From Micractinium sp. NFX-FRZ (Eukaryota; Chlorophyta; Trebouxiophyceae; Chlorellales; Chlorellaceae): DNA of 64,000 bases. Below are positions 10,601 through 20,916 of this stretch, piece by piece. The translations under genes were made by a program, and so were the position numbers. The notes under the pieces are model-generated. The model was given only the letters and a program-made list of their open reading frames with translations, had not been told where the DNA came from and did no database searches. The stretch is from NCBI GenBank assembly GCA_029339195.1, contig JAPTJF010000001.1, positions 513,015-577,014 on the forward strand, read 5' to 3'. Within the stretch, counting starts at the first letter, position 1. Each line of letters begins with the position of its first letter.

Positions 10601-11778
10601 CTCCTCCGGGAGGAGAGGAGCGTCTGCGATTTTGACCGGAAGGAGAGGAGAGGAGAGAAGAGGAGTGGAGAGGATCGGGGGAGGGTATTACACAGTGCTG
10701 CACGCTGCTGCATGTAGCTGCCAAGGTGTGCACAGCCACGGCGCCTTCCCAGGTGACAGCTTTTGGATGCAGCGCCTGCCCTCTCTTGGGCGCTGCACCT
10801 GCCTTCCCACCCAGCACCTGCGGCCCCCGCATTCCTGTCCCCCGCCTTCCCCACGCACACACCCTCTGCCCCTGCAGCCTTGGCAGCTGGCAGGTGCCCC
10901 TGGCCACATTTCCTGCTGCTTTCTTTCCCTCACGCCCTCGTGTCGCAACATTCTTCCTCTGCTGCTGCCCTTGCAGCCATGGCTGCCGTGCTGTTTGTGG
11001 TGAGCGAGCACCAGCCGGACAGCTCCTACATCCTCCCCACCCAGCAGCTGGCCATGGCAACCTACTGCCTGCTGGCACTGATAGCGGGGGAGTCAATCCT
11101 GGTGGGTAGGCACAACATACGGGGGGCTGGCACAGGGTGGGGACTGGTGGCGGCAGGCAGGCAGGCAGGCAGGCAGGCAGGCAAGGCCTGCCAGGCAAGG
11201 CCTGCCAGTGGCCCAGCACAGCGCTGCTGGGGTCACCGCTCCTGAACCTGCCCCGGCTCCAGCCGAGACTCTTTGCGTGCCCACCAACCTCTGTGCCCGC
11301 CGACCCACCCCACCCCTCACCTGCTGCCCTGCAGGTGCACTACATAGAGACCTGGAAGCAGGCCGAGGAAGCGGCGGCACGCCGGCGCCAGGCCCGCGAC
11401 CGCTATCAGGCAAAATGCCGCGCCCAGAAGGCGGCAGGCGCTGCAGCTGCGCAGCGCCAGGGCAGCTGCAGCTGGTGCCTGCCCACCAAGCAGCCGCCCG
11501 CTCCCCTTGCTGGCACCAGCCCAGCACCCGCCCCCGCTGGCGCCGCCGAGCATCGTGGCGGGGTGGAGGTGGAGGATTCAGCGCGCGGCAGCGGCGGCAG
11601 CAGAGTCCAAACGCGGCGGCTCACCCGCACTCTGAGCCTGAGTGAGGATGCCGAGTATGACAAATACGTGGCCTGGTTGGTCGACCGTATTGCCCTGGTT
11701 GTACTGCTGGCGGGGTACTGCCTCACTGCAGTGCTCCTCTTCACCCTGCAGTCTGGTTACATTGATCTGTTTGCCTGA
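7672..11778 (+). CDS. Pentameric ligand-gated ion channel (Cys-loop receptor superfamily, without the Cys-loop cysteines)
   Basis: Predicted subunit of a five-fold ligand-gated channel at the plasma membrane or an endomembrane. Ten exons (7672-7867, 8177-8375, 8579-8690, 8977-8990, 9248-9364, 9715-9907, 10120-10203, 10445-10538, 10977-11101, 11335-11778) give 525 residues. A signal peptide covers about 1-36. The extracellular domain has FSAVLYFYLTWRDP (residues 74-87) and YAPTFFFRNA (~124-134). The loop motif MDLRHYPFDSFDL (171-183) matches the FPFD signature but lacks both cysteines, as in bacterial channels. M1 is ~299-320, M2 ~324-345, M3 ~358-380 and M4 ~495-518, with a long Ala/Gly/Ser-rich M3-M4 loop. 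M2 keeps a leucine at the 9' gate; 0' is Arg and -1' is Thr rather than Glu. Intron 2 uses a GC donor and exon 4 is only 14 nt. The ligand is unknown. Confidence 0.88.
8791..8832 (+). repeat. GTGCT pentanucleotide repeat in channel intron 3
   Basis: Imperfect GTGCT tandem repeat, the complement of the AGCAC repeat seen in other introns of the window. Confidence 0.8.
9042..9148 (+). repeat. AGCAC pentanucleotide repeat blocks in channel intron 4
   Basis: Several runs of AGCAC separated by short non-repeat sequence, just upstream of the acceptor of exon 5. It is in the opposite strand orientation to the repeat in the previous intron. Confidence 0.8.
9418..9655 (+). repeat. 39-bp minisatellite filling channel intron 5
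   Basis: About six imperfect copies of a 39-bp unit built around CTGCCCTTCCTGGGTGCC and CACCTGCTCTGCACTGC. It fills most of the intron between exons 5 and 6. Confidence 0.75.
10012..10040 (+). repeat. Decayed copy of the start of channel exon 7
   Basis: CCCAGGAAACCAACCCCTTCACC resembles the acceptor and start of exon 7 at 10111-10138 (GCAGGACACCAACCCCGTCACC). The same flank, GCCTGGCCC, precedes both. Confidence 0.65.
10596..10620 (+). repeat. Purine/pyrimidine palindrome in channel intron 8
   Basis: A 12-nt pyrimidine arm (10596-10607) is followed after one base by its exact reverse complement (10609-10620). The surrounding intron is strongly purine-rich. Confidence 0.7.
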
Positions 11779-12599
11779 CCTGGCGCCACCCGGGCCCCTG
11801 GGTCGGTGGGTGCTGTTTGTACCTGCTGCACGCCGCCTTGCCAAGCGTTGGTCTGCTTGCCTGGCCTGGCACCACAGATTGCCTGCCTTGCTGGCACCGC
11901 AGGCTCCCACCCGGCGATCCCCTCCTCGCCTCGCCCTGCCCTGCCCAGGCGTTGGCAGAACACCCAGAGTGGTGCACATGCACTGTTGCATGCATTCATC
12001 CGCGCATACTACCTGCCGACCTGCCCAGTGCCCCTCGGAGCTAAGCCCCCCAAAGGCATGGTGGTCAAACCCCCCACCGTTGTCACCGTAACTGCTTGTG
12101 CCCCACAACCCTGAGCTTCTTTCCAAATGCTTCTGTCAAAACAGTGTGTGCAATAAAGCCATGTTCGGTTGTCGTTCAACACACAGGGGCACAGAGGGTT
12201 CGTGGCAGGCAAACCCGTGCAACACCTGGAGTGTGCACCCTCTCATGTGCCTGCCTCTGCATGCGGAGGATGCCCTACCGCCTTCACGACTGGCCGTCCC
12301 CAAGGATGGAGCATCAACATGGACGAATGCACTTCTGGCTGTGCTATGTTGACGACACAGTTGTGGTTCCAATTTGGCTTACAGAGGAAGCTACATCTGC
12401 TTGCTCAAGGCCTTTGTACATGACGCCCGACGGCAGCCCCTGGCTGCCAGCGCAGCGCCAGCCGCCGCCCACCACAAGTTGACCCTTGCCAGTGCCGTCA
12501 TTCTTCCACTGCCGCCCGGCTCCTGCATCACCCCTGTAGCTCCCTCTGCCGCCTGCTGGCACGGCAAGAGGCAAGGGACCCACGCGCCTCTTGGTCGTC
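11779..12599. other. Intergenic between ion channel and RING ligase genes
   Basis: No convincing coding exon was found. An AATAAA stands at 12152-12157, 374 nt after the channel stop, and might be its poly(A) signal; no TGTAA was noticed nearer. The distal part should carry the promoter of the RING gene. Confidence 0.45.
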
Positions 12600-13796
12600 A
12601 TGGGTCAGCGCAGTGCCAAGCTTGCGCCTCTGCCTAGGGAAGAGTCCCTTGATATCGGGCACAGCCTGCACCCGACAGGGCTGGTTCCTCGCAACCCGCA
12701 GGCCCGCGCCGCCTGCAACGAAACACGGGTTCGAGCGCTTATAAGGCGGGGGCGCCTGGCGCCGTGTTGGGCGCCTCTTCAGCAATCGGAAGAGGTGCGT
12801 GGAGGTGGAGAGGCGGCCGGAGCAGCTCGCACTAGGGCGGGTGCGCCGCGCACCCGACGGTGCCACCCCACGGTAGAGCCCACTACCGCCTGCTGAATGC
12901 AGACAGATGCACCCCTATTCTGCTGCCGGCAGCATGTCACACCCATTCCTGCTCTCTCCGAGATGGAGGATTGTACATTGCTTAAAGCGTGCTGAACCCG
13001 CCAGCACTCTTGCCCACCCACCTGTGCACGCCCGCCGCCTGCGCAGGGGCACGAGTGCCCAGTGTGCATGGAGCAATATACAATGCTCAACCACACCGCC
13101 TGCTGCCACCAGGTGGGCACCTTTCCCTCGATCAGAAGTTACACACGCGTCGCACCCAGCGTGTGCCGGCACCCTCCCCACATACACCTCATTTTATTCG
13201 CCTCTCCCCCGAGCCGACTCCATAACATGCTCCTGCTTGTGCGCCCCTCCCGCCTCCCCGCTATCCCTTCCTCCTTCCTTCCTGTTGCACCGTGCGCCTC
13301 TCAGAAGAGACGAAGGTGCCCGGCACGGCACACACACCGGAATGAATAAGAGCCACACAACCACACTTACCTCCCTCCCTGTTCCCTGCTCCCTCCCTGC
13401 TCCCTCCCCACCAGCAGGACCTGTGCAGCGAATGCTTCATCTTGCTGGTAGCCCCCACCAGCGGCGGCAGCGGGCGCTGCCCCTACTGTCAGTCCTCCGC
13501 CCTGCAAGTCTACCTGCCGCCGCCCGGCTGCACCTGCGCCGCCCCCGGCTGCCGCGCGCAGCCCAGGCCGCCCGGCACTCCTGCACAGGGCGCAGAGGGC
13601 GCAGAGGCACGTGGGGCAGGCAGCCCAGCAGCGGCGCCAGCAGCCGAGCCGTTTGATTTGCCAGCCAGGCAACGTGCCACCACCAGTATTGCAAGCTCCA
13701 GCCAGCCCAGTGGAGAGCTGTGTGAGCTGCTGGTGGGAGAAGCAGCCGCCACGTCAGCTGCCACGTCAACTGCCGCCGTGTCATCACCATCATCAA

Positions 13797-13842
<46 letters not shown>

Positions 13843-14944
13843 CGGCAGTGCACCAGCATCGCCTCCCTCTGTGCCAAGCAAGCAGGATGTGCCCATCGGC
13901 AGTCGCCAGCCTGGCAGCAGCTGCGCCGCTGCCGGGCTGGCCTCCCTGGCCGATAGACTGGGAGCCCTGGCAGAGGCGGCGGCAGAGGCCAGCCGGCAGC
14001 AGGGACCAGCTGTAGTGGCAATGGTGCTCGCTGGCAGCCCAACGCCAGCGCCCCACTCGCCTGCACAGGCTGCCGCTCCTGGGGCCAGCAGCAGCGGCGC
14101 CAGTGCTGGCGGGGTGGAGGCCCCCTCTCCCGCGGCACCACCCACCGCCACAGCCACTGCGCCGCCGCCGCCAGCTGCTGCAGCCGAGGCGCCCCTGGCT
14201 GGCTTGCTCGGCCCTTCAGGCGGCCCGGCCCTTCTTCAGAACCCGGATGGATCTGAAATGCTAGTGCTGCTGAGCAGTGGGCTGGAGGAGCGAGGGGAGG
14301 GGCGGCGCGGCAGCGCCGGGGCAGGAGCGGGGCGCACTGAGCGACAGCAGGGGGAGGAGCCGAGCCTGCCGTCGTACCAGGTTGGTGCAGGGAGTGTGCT
14401 TGTTGTACTAGGCTGGCACAGGGGCCTTGGCTGGCTGCAGCTGCCTGCTGCTACAGGGCAGTGGCTGGCTGGCTGGCTGCCTGTGCCCGCCGTGCAACCG
14501 GCCATCCCCTGCCGCGTGCCTGCTTGCGTGCACAGGATCACCCCTCAGCATGCAGAGCACACTCGCTGCCTCCCGGATTTCCTTCAACATTGCTCACAAT
14601 TCCAACCTGTACATGCTGTCACTTCAACATGCTCACAATTCCAACCTGCTCTCCTGCCTTTCTTGCACCACTTCCCTCAGGCGCCAGCCACTGCCGAAGA
14701 CGAGCGCATGAGGCAGGCCATCGCCCGTGCTGATGTGGCACTGCGGCGCCGCCCGCCGGCGGCAGCTGCACCCTCCGCCGCCCCCGCCAGGCCCAGCGAC
14801 GGCAGCAGCAGTGATTGGCTCCAACGTTTGCAGCAGGCAGATGCAGCGCTGCGTGCAGCTGTGGCCAATAACGACCAGCAGCACTTTGGCGCCACTAGCG
14901 AGCCTGGACCATGCGGCAGCAGTGGCGGGGCAGCCGGCAACTAA
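12600..14944 (+). CDS. RING-type E3 ubiquitin ligase related to plant DA2/GW2 and yeast Sip5
   Basis: Predicted ubiquitin ligase. Exons 12600-12794, 13047-13112, 13418-14380 and 14681-14944 give 495 residues. The N-terminus starts MGQR, and TRVRALIRRGRLAPCW matches the conserved block before the DA2/GW2 RING. The RING has zinc ligands C69, C72, C84 or C85, C90, C93, C108 and C111. The ACCHQDLCSECF arrangement is the DA2/Sip5 pattern, with no central CxH as in classical RINGs. The remainder is low complexity, Ala/Pro/Ser-rich, with a polyalanine tract encoded by a GCA repeat near 13797-13842. Exon 3 has two adjacent candidate acceptors; the second (13418) restores the family spacing. Intron 3 (14381-14680) is exactly 300 nt and stop-free, so its retention would add 100 residues. 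Confidence 0.82.
13797..13842 (+). repeat. GCA triplet repeat coding polyalanine
   Basis: Uninterrupted GCA-type triplets in the reading frame of the RING ligase give about 14 consecutive alanines. Confidence 0.85.
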
Positions 14945-16151
14945 AGTATGTATGCACAGAAGAGGGGGCTCAATTGATACCTGCAGCACAGCCCTCTCAG
15001 CAGCAAAGCAGCAGCAGCCAGCACTTTGGGCGCTGATGAATGCATGACTTGTAGAACCACGTTTCTTTTGGCCCGCCTGCCTAGCACAGCAGCTGGCCCA
15101 GAGCAGCCCCCCACCTGCTGGCAGTTGTAGAGTTGTTTCATCTGTTCAAGTTTCGCATTTGTGTTCCTACCCCAGATGTGCTGTGTGTGTGTTTGATGTA
15201 CCACACTACACGCCTTGCATCACGAAGATGCCTGCCCTCGCCCTCTCGCCTCCCTTGCCCCCAATCCTTGCAGGCCCAACCCAATGCCCCCTTCTCCCTG
15301 AAATTTCTTTATAAGCCCTTCTTCCCATCCTGCACCGCCCAACCCATGCTAATAGGCCTGCACATGCACACGACACACGACAACATACACATAGTTGCCG
15401 TGATGACCAACACTGCTCCTTGCATGCCAAGCCACGTCTCCCCAACTCGTGCATTTGTTCCACCGACAGCCAGGCCCAGCGCACCTCCCCGAATAGCCCC
15501 GGCCGTACCCCTACTCTTGTTGCCTTCTGTTGATGCCTGGCAGTGTTTGCGACATCCTATTTGGGCCATACTTGGGAACCATGAGAGGTTGTCACAAGCA
15601 GCGGGACAAGTTGAGTTGGCTGTGTGCAGGCAGGTGGCTGGGGCTGCCGCCGTGGTTGGCCCACATCCTAGACGGCCACCAGCCTTGGCGTGCAGCCAGA
15701 GGCCAGCCACTTGTTTCCTGGCCCACGCACCCATGAACCCACCGGTGAGCTGGACTCGCCATGCGGTTGTGCTGCTGCCCCCAGTTGCGGTGCACGGCGG
15801 CGGAGCGCTGCCGCCAGCAGCGGGGTGAGCACAGCGATGATTTGTGCTGCCATGGGGCGCGCATCGGGGTGGTACGACAGGCAATCCTTGATCAGTGCAG
15901 CCACCTCCTGGGGGCACTCCTCAGGCACCCTGGCATACACGGGCGGTCGCACAGCAGTGGCAGCGGCAGCGGCGGCAAACCAAAGTGACGTGAACGCCTC
16001 CCCGCGAGGTCTATGTCTCGACTTTGAAGCGCAGCGCTGCAGCAGAACACTACCACTCTTCAGGGACACCCCCACCGCAGCCTGCTCGAGTCACCGCTTG
16101 ACTTGCCGACCGCGCGCTGCGGGGGCAGCGGGCTTGCGTCCGGGGGCAACA
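14945..16151. other. Intergenic region containing a kinase fragment
   Basis: 1.2 kb between the RING ligase stop and the phosphoesterase start. It holds the kinase fragment at 15815-15949 (-) listed separately. I see no other recognisable coding sequence. Confidence 0.5.
15815..15949 (-). pseudogene. Protein kinase C-lobe fragment (subdomain XI)
   Basis: The reading frame contains RPPVYARVPEECP, then ALIKDCLSYHPDARP, the typical end of the C-lobe of Raf/MAPKKK-like or tyrosine-kinase-like kinases. It is followed by a helix ending in TPLL. No other kinase subdomain was found upstream on this strand, where the region is occupied by the start of the phosphoesterase gene on the opposite strand. 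I read it as an exon-sized remnant of a kinase gene. An alternative is a 3' exon of a gene whose other exons I failed to find. Confidence 0.6.
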
Positions 16152-19100
16152 ATGTTGCTCTATCATGCCGTCGCACAGCAGCCCGTGTCGCTGCGGCAGT
16201 TTCAAGCAGGCTGCTTTGGCGGCAGCGGCGGCGCCGGGCGGCAGCGTGCAGGCTGGCGCCCAGAGCGGCAGCAGCGCTCGCGTGCCCAGGCAGGCGGGCA
16301 GGTGCATGAGCAGTCGCAGCGCTTCCCACCACAAGATTTGGAGCTGCTGCGGTAAGGCAAAGCTGCGTCCAGGAAGTGCTGCTCCACCGGTGGGCGGCCC
16401 TACGTGGGTGCTGGCCGGGGGGCGGTGTGCCTCCCTTTGCCGCGCTGGCTAACTCATGACCTTCCTTTGCAACCCAGTACAGAGTGCTGGCGGTCACGGA
16501 CCTGCATGTAGACTACGTAGAGAACATGGACTGGTGCGAGGCCATCGATGGCGAGGCGCACAGGTCAGGGGCGGCGGCGGCCAGTGCCAGCAAACTGCAT
16601 GGAGCGGGCGGGCTGGGGGCTTGCCACTTGCAGACGTCTGCTCGCGGCCTGGCTTGCGAATTGTGCTGCCCCCATGCTGCAGGTGAACCCATGTCACTCC
16701 ACTACATGCACCGTCACGATGTGTTTTGCTCGCCCCTGGCTTATCTGCCCTCCCCCTTCCGCTTATTGCAGGCGCGACGTACTAGTGGTGAGCGGTGATG
16801 TGTCGGATGAGCTGGAGAGCCTGGAGGCCGCGCTGGGCACGCTGGCCGGCAAGTTTGGCGCGGTGTTCTACACGCCAGGCAACCACGAGCTGTGGGTGCG
16901 GGAGCGCGACAGGTGGGCCGGACGGCTGGGCTGGCGCAAGGGAGATGCGGGGGACGCCGCAAAGGCTTGATTGCCTGCCTACCTGCCTGTTTGCCTGCCC
17001 ACCTGCCTGCCTGCCTTCTGGCCGTCCTCCCTGCCCATTGCCCCCAGCCAGCTGCGCCGCCGTCTGCCCCTTCTGTGGTGCCATGCAGGGCCTGTGGTGT
17101 AAACGATTCTTTGACCAAGCTGCAGCTCATCATGGACCTGTGTGCCCGGCTGGGGGTGCACACAGCGCCCCGCCAAGTGGGCAGCCTCTGGGTGGTGCCG
17201 CTGCTCAGGTGGGCCTGGTGCAGCAGCATTCCAATGCATCAGTTTACAAAGCGGCTTGCGTGGCGTCCTGAGAGACGGACAGGCAGTGCAGGAACGCTGT
17301 CCTGTGCCATTCCCTGCCTCAACCTGACCACGATGTGCTCGTTGCGCCTCAATTTCCTGCCTCGCCCATGCCCCCTGTCCCCTTGTCCCCTTTTTTCTCC
17401 TGCTGCCGCAGCTGGCACCACCGCAGCTGGGACCGGGAGCCCGACATACCCGGGGTGCCGCCCATCTCGGCCTGGACCTGCGGCGACTACTCAGCCTGCA
17501 AGTGGCCGCACAGCGTGCCAGGTGGGCCGGCAGGGCTGCCCCTTAAATGGCCCCTCAGCTCGACTGCCACTGCACATGCACACCTCTGCGCTCTTTGTGA
17601 ATCAAGAAGCACGCCCAATCCCTGCACCGTGCGCTGCGCAGCCGCCCCGCCGCGCCCTGCCCTGCAAACCCCACCCCACTTGCCCTCCCCTGCCACATGT
17701 GTGTTTATCTCAGGCGGGGACAGCCACGGGAGCCTGGAGCTGGCGCAGTGGTTTGACGGCATGAACGACACGCCCGCCTGGCGCAGCCTGCTGGCCAGCC
17801 GCGCAGCCTGCGACGTCATCTCCTTCTCCCACTTCCTCCCACACCAGGTGGGCCAGGGGCAGCACAACTTGAGCACTGTAGCACGTGCGGTGTCATTTCT
17901 TTTGAATGCACCCCCCATGCTGCATGCCTGGACGCTGCCTTACTGTAGCATTGCCGCTGCACCCGACAGCCTGTCTCCCGCCTCACCTGCCCCTCTTCCT
18001 CCACCTGCCTGCCTGCCTGCCTGCCTGCAGACACTGCTCCCCGAGGTGGTTGGTGGTGGGTGGTGGTTGTTTCGGTGCGGTGCTGCTTGAACACGGGGCA
18101 ACATGGGGGGTGTAGGCAGGGAGGCCAGGCAGGTGTGTCAGGAATTGCGGCATGGGAAGGGGCACAGGCAGGCAGGCAGGCAGTGGCAGGGTTGATGGAG
18201 GGAGGGAGTTCTGCCTGGGCTGCTTGTGGAAGTGGCCCATTTATATGCTAACCCATCCCACCCCGTCGCCTTGCTCCCTTTCTGTTTGGAGTGCAGAAGC
18301 GGTTCCTCCTGTACCCCCACCTCACAAAAGCTGTGGGGTCCATGCCCCTGGCCGTGCGCCTGCGCCAGCTGCGCCCCCAGATCCACTTGTTTGGCCATGT
18401 GAGTGCTTGTGGCAGGTGCACCTGCCTGCTAGGCATGGCTGGCACTTGCGCCTGGGCTGCCGTGTTCACAAGGGGGCTTGGAGCTGGGGCGTAGAGAAGC
18501 TGGGCAGATCGTGCAGCAGGCTGAGCTGCGCGCCTCGCGTGCCTGCCGCCCTTCCCACCCCAGCCAGCACGCGCATCAGGCCCGCCGCCCTCCCGTCTCT
18601 CAACCGCAGTTCCTCTCCTTCTGTTACCGCACTACTTATTCGCCTGCAGACCCATTTTTCTTGGGACGCGCGCCTCGGCGGCACGCGTTACGTGCAGGCC
18701 CCGCTCTGCTCGCCGCACGAGCGCCAGCGCCGGCTGTTCACGGTCGGTTTTGGGGCCACCATGGAGCAAGCCCAGGCGGACCCCCAGGGGGCAAGCTGGC
18801 TGCCCCTCACAGTGTATCAGGGGCTTGTGCCGGTGGGGGCCATTGATGCGCTGCGGGCAGAGGTAGGGGAGCCGGCGGCACCGGCACAGCAGCAGCAGCA
18901 GCAGCGGCAGCGGCAAGGCAATGGCGTCAGCTTGCCGTACCCACAGCAGCAGCAGGAGCAGCAAGCGCAGCAGCAAGCGGCAGCACCGCAGCAGGCGGCG
19001 CCGCAGGCGCAGCTGCTGCATTCGCTGGAGGATGAGGGCTGGTGGCCGCTGCGGCACGGCGTGGAGGCGCCACTCCTGCACGCCCACTGGTCAGATTGGT

Positions 19101-19252
19101 ACCAGGAGAACCAGAGGCAGCCAGAGGTAGTGACGCTGGCCCCCTGGGTGGCTGACAGGTGGCACAAGCGGCGCGCGCGGGTGCATGCGGCGGCGCAGCG
19201 CGGGGGCGGCAGCAGCGATGGCAACGCCAGCGAAGCAGATGAGAGTGACTGA
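16152..19252 (+). CDS. Calcineurin-like metallophosphoesterase
   Basis: A two-metal phosphoesterase; the substrate is not predictable. Nine exons (16152-16351, 16483-16563, 16772-16912, 17089-17208, 17412-17521, 17714-17847, 18031-18045, 18297-18398, 18650-19252) give 501 residues. Metal-site motifs appear in order: TDLHVD (D73, H75), VSGDVSD (D103), PGNHE (N131, H132), SFSHFLP (H257) and FGHTHFSWD (H301, H303). Exon 7 is only 15 nt and codes TLLPE, which restores the expected LP..KRF joint. Exon 2 uses the AG at 16481-16482, since the AG five bases earlier would shift the frame. The C-terminal third has a Gln/Ala-rich linker and then WWPLRHGVEAPLLHAHWSDW. The N-terminal ~65 residues are poorly conserved and the start is less certain. 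Confidence 0.87.
18005..18030 (+). repeat. GCCT tetranucleotide tract abutting the 15-nt microexon
   Basis: Repeated CTGC units form the polypyrimidine tract and the acceptor (CTGCAG) of the microexon at 18031-18045. Confidence 0.7.
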
Positions 19253-19403
19253 CTGGGGCCTGGCCGTGGTGCTGGCATGCTGCCGATGTTTGCTAGCCCT
19301 AGCTGCTGGAAGCGCCAGCTGGCAACAGGTGCGCTGGCAGCCAGCGCCTGCGGGCCTTGCTGTGCAATTCTTTGCCGAGATACCCTAGCTCGAATAGCTC
19401 TGA

Positions 19404-19408
19404 TTACA
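19404..19408 (-). terminator. UGUAA poly(A) signal candidate, uS15 gene
   Basis: TTACA on the + strand reads TGTAA on the - strand, 258 nt after the uS15 stop and two bases from the opposite-strand signal. Confidence 0.5.
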
Positions 19409-19410
19409 AA

Positions 19411-19415
19411 TGTAA
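19411..19415 (+). terminator. UGUAA poly(A) signal candidate, phosphoesterase gene
   Basis: TGTAA 159 nt after the stop, followed by a short A run. Confidence 0.5.
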
Positions 19416-19665
19416 AAAAAGCCCTTAGCCGCGATTGCAAATGGGTACGGGCAGGGAAAGCGATGGGGAAACGGGGAGGGAGAAACGAAAAACACAGAAA
19501 ATTCGGGGGGAGGGCACCAGCGCAGCGCCACGGGTAAAGCATTGCACGGCCTCAGGACACGGTGCAGCCTCAGCACGAGCCTGCTCCGACACCGCTGCTG
19601 CCGCTGCTCAAGCACTGGGCCGCTCCACCCCCGCTGGGACCGCGCACATGGGCGCTGCCGCCGCT

Positions 19666-20916
19666 TCAAGAGCGCACGCCGAGCTCGTTCTTGAGGGGGC
19701 GGATGTTGAGCTCAGCCAGGCACGCCTCGTACTTGGCGCGGTCGGTGCGCTGCAGGGGCAGGGGCGGATGTGAGGGCAGTGGAGCAGCGGTGAGATGGGA
19801 AGGGGGCATGACTGACAAAAGCAGGCTGGCTGACTGGCTGAAAAGGGGGCTGGCCAGTGACGAGCTACAAAAAACAGTAGTGTCAGCGCCAGGGTCTGGT
19901 GGCACAGCCGTGTGGCCGCACCAGCTGCTGCCTGGCTGCCCATCCCCCACAGGCCAGAGCGGCTCGCCGACCCGGCTGAGCTGGAGAGCAGCGTCTCACA
20001 CAGCCGCTTCACGTTAGGCCTACACCAGCCAGCAGCTACGCCTGCTGTCGGGGACGGGCACCATGCCTTTGCCAAGCTACTGCTGCTGCCCCAGCAACTG
20101 CTGAAGCCACTGCTGCCTGCTGCCACTGCTGCTGGTACTGCAGCTGCTGCTGGCCAGCACCGCCATCCCACCAGGGGGCGGGAGCGCACCTGCAGGTAGA
20201 TCAGCATCTGCTTGCGCTTGGACAGCACGGTGAGCAGGCCGCGGCGGGTGGAGTAGTCCTTCTTGTGCTCCGCCAGGTGCGCGGTCAGCTGCTGCACGCG
20301 GGCAGAGAGCCGCGCCACCTGCGCCTCGGGGCTGCCGGTGTCCCCGGCGTGGCGCTCAAACTGGGCGACCTTGGCGAGGTCGGTGCCGTGGCCGCGGTAG
20401 CGCGCGCTGCAAGGAGCATGGCAAGGATGAGGAGGGTGGGCGTGGTGGCGCAAGGCGGCGTGTGGGCGCCGCAGGCGAGCGGCCGCTGCGGGCCCAAAGG
20501 TGGGCAGAGCGTGCTGCAGCCATCCAAGCATGCATGCATGATGCCTGTGCTGCCTGAATGCGGGTTGCTCGATGCTGTGATGTCCATGAGTTTATAAAAA
20601 CAGCCGGCCGCATATTCATATACAAGGTCGCTGCTCCAGCTGCCGCCACCGCCACCGCCGCCAGGCGCGCACCTCACTGCAAAGGCTGCTGCGGGGCGGG
20701 CCGCCGTCTGCTGCCGCACCACCAGCTGCTGGCCGCTCATGAAAGCTGCGGGAGGGGCGGGAAAGGCAGGCGTGAGGTGGCTGGAGCGGGCACCTCCCTC
20801 GCGGCGGCCCCAGCCAGCCTGCGCGCCAATGCGCCACGCCCGGTGCTCACAATCCACCCGCTCAACCTTCCTGACCGCCCACCTGGCCGAGCCTGCACGC
20901 TGGTGAAGCTCGCCAT
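19666..20916 (-). CDS. Organellar (probably plastid) ribosomal protein uS15
   Basis: Small-subunit protein of a bacterial-type ribosome that binds the central domain of 16S-type rRNA. Exons 20883-20916, 20673-20745, 20190-20406 and 19666-19749 give 135 residues. The first ~40 residues (MASFTSVQARPAFMSGQQL and an Ala/Arg stretch) are a transit peptide split over two exons. The conserved part includes DTGSPEAQVARLSARVQQLT, HKKDYSTRRGLLTVLSKRKQ and RTDRAKYEACLAEL, all typical of bacterial S15. Splicing phases (1, 2, 0) agree throughout. The plastid assignment is inferred from the peptide and from pairing with uL13; a mitochondrial location is not excluded. It is transcribed divergently from uL13. 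Confidence 0.9.

Larger units (their letters stand above)
19253..19665. other. Convergent 3' region between phosphoesterase and uS15 genes
   Basis: 413 bp between two converging stop codons. TGTAA signals for both strands sit within 12 bp (19404-19415), which suggests that the two transcripts end at nearly the same point. Confidence 0.55.

Noticed and set aside
15133..15828. 231-codon open frame upstream of the phosphoesterase
   Set aside because: No recognisable domain; it overlaps the kinase fragment on the other strand and has the composition of non-coding DNA.
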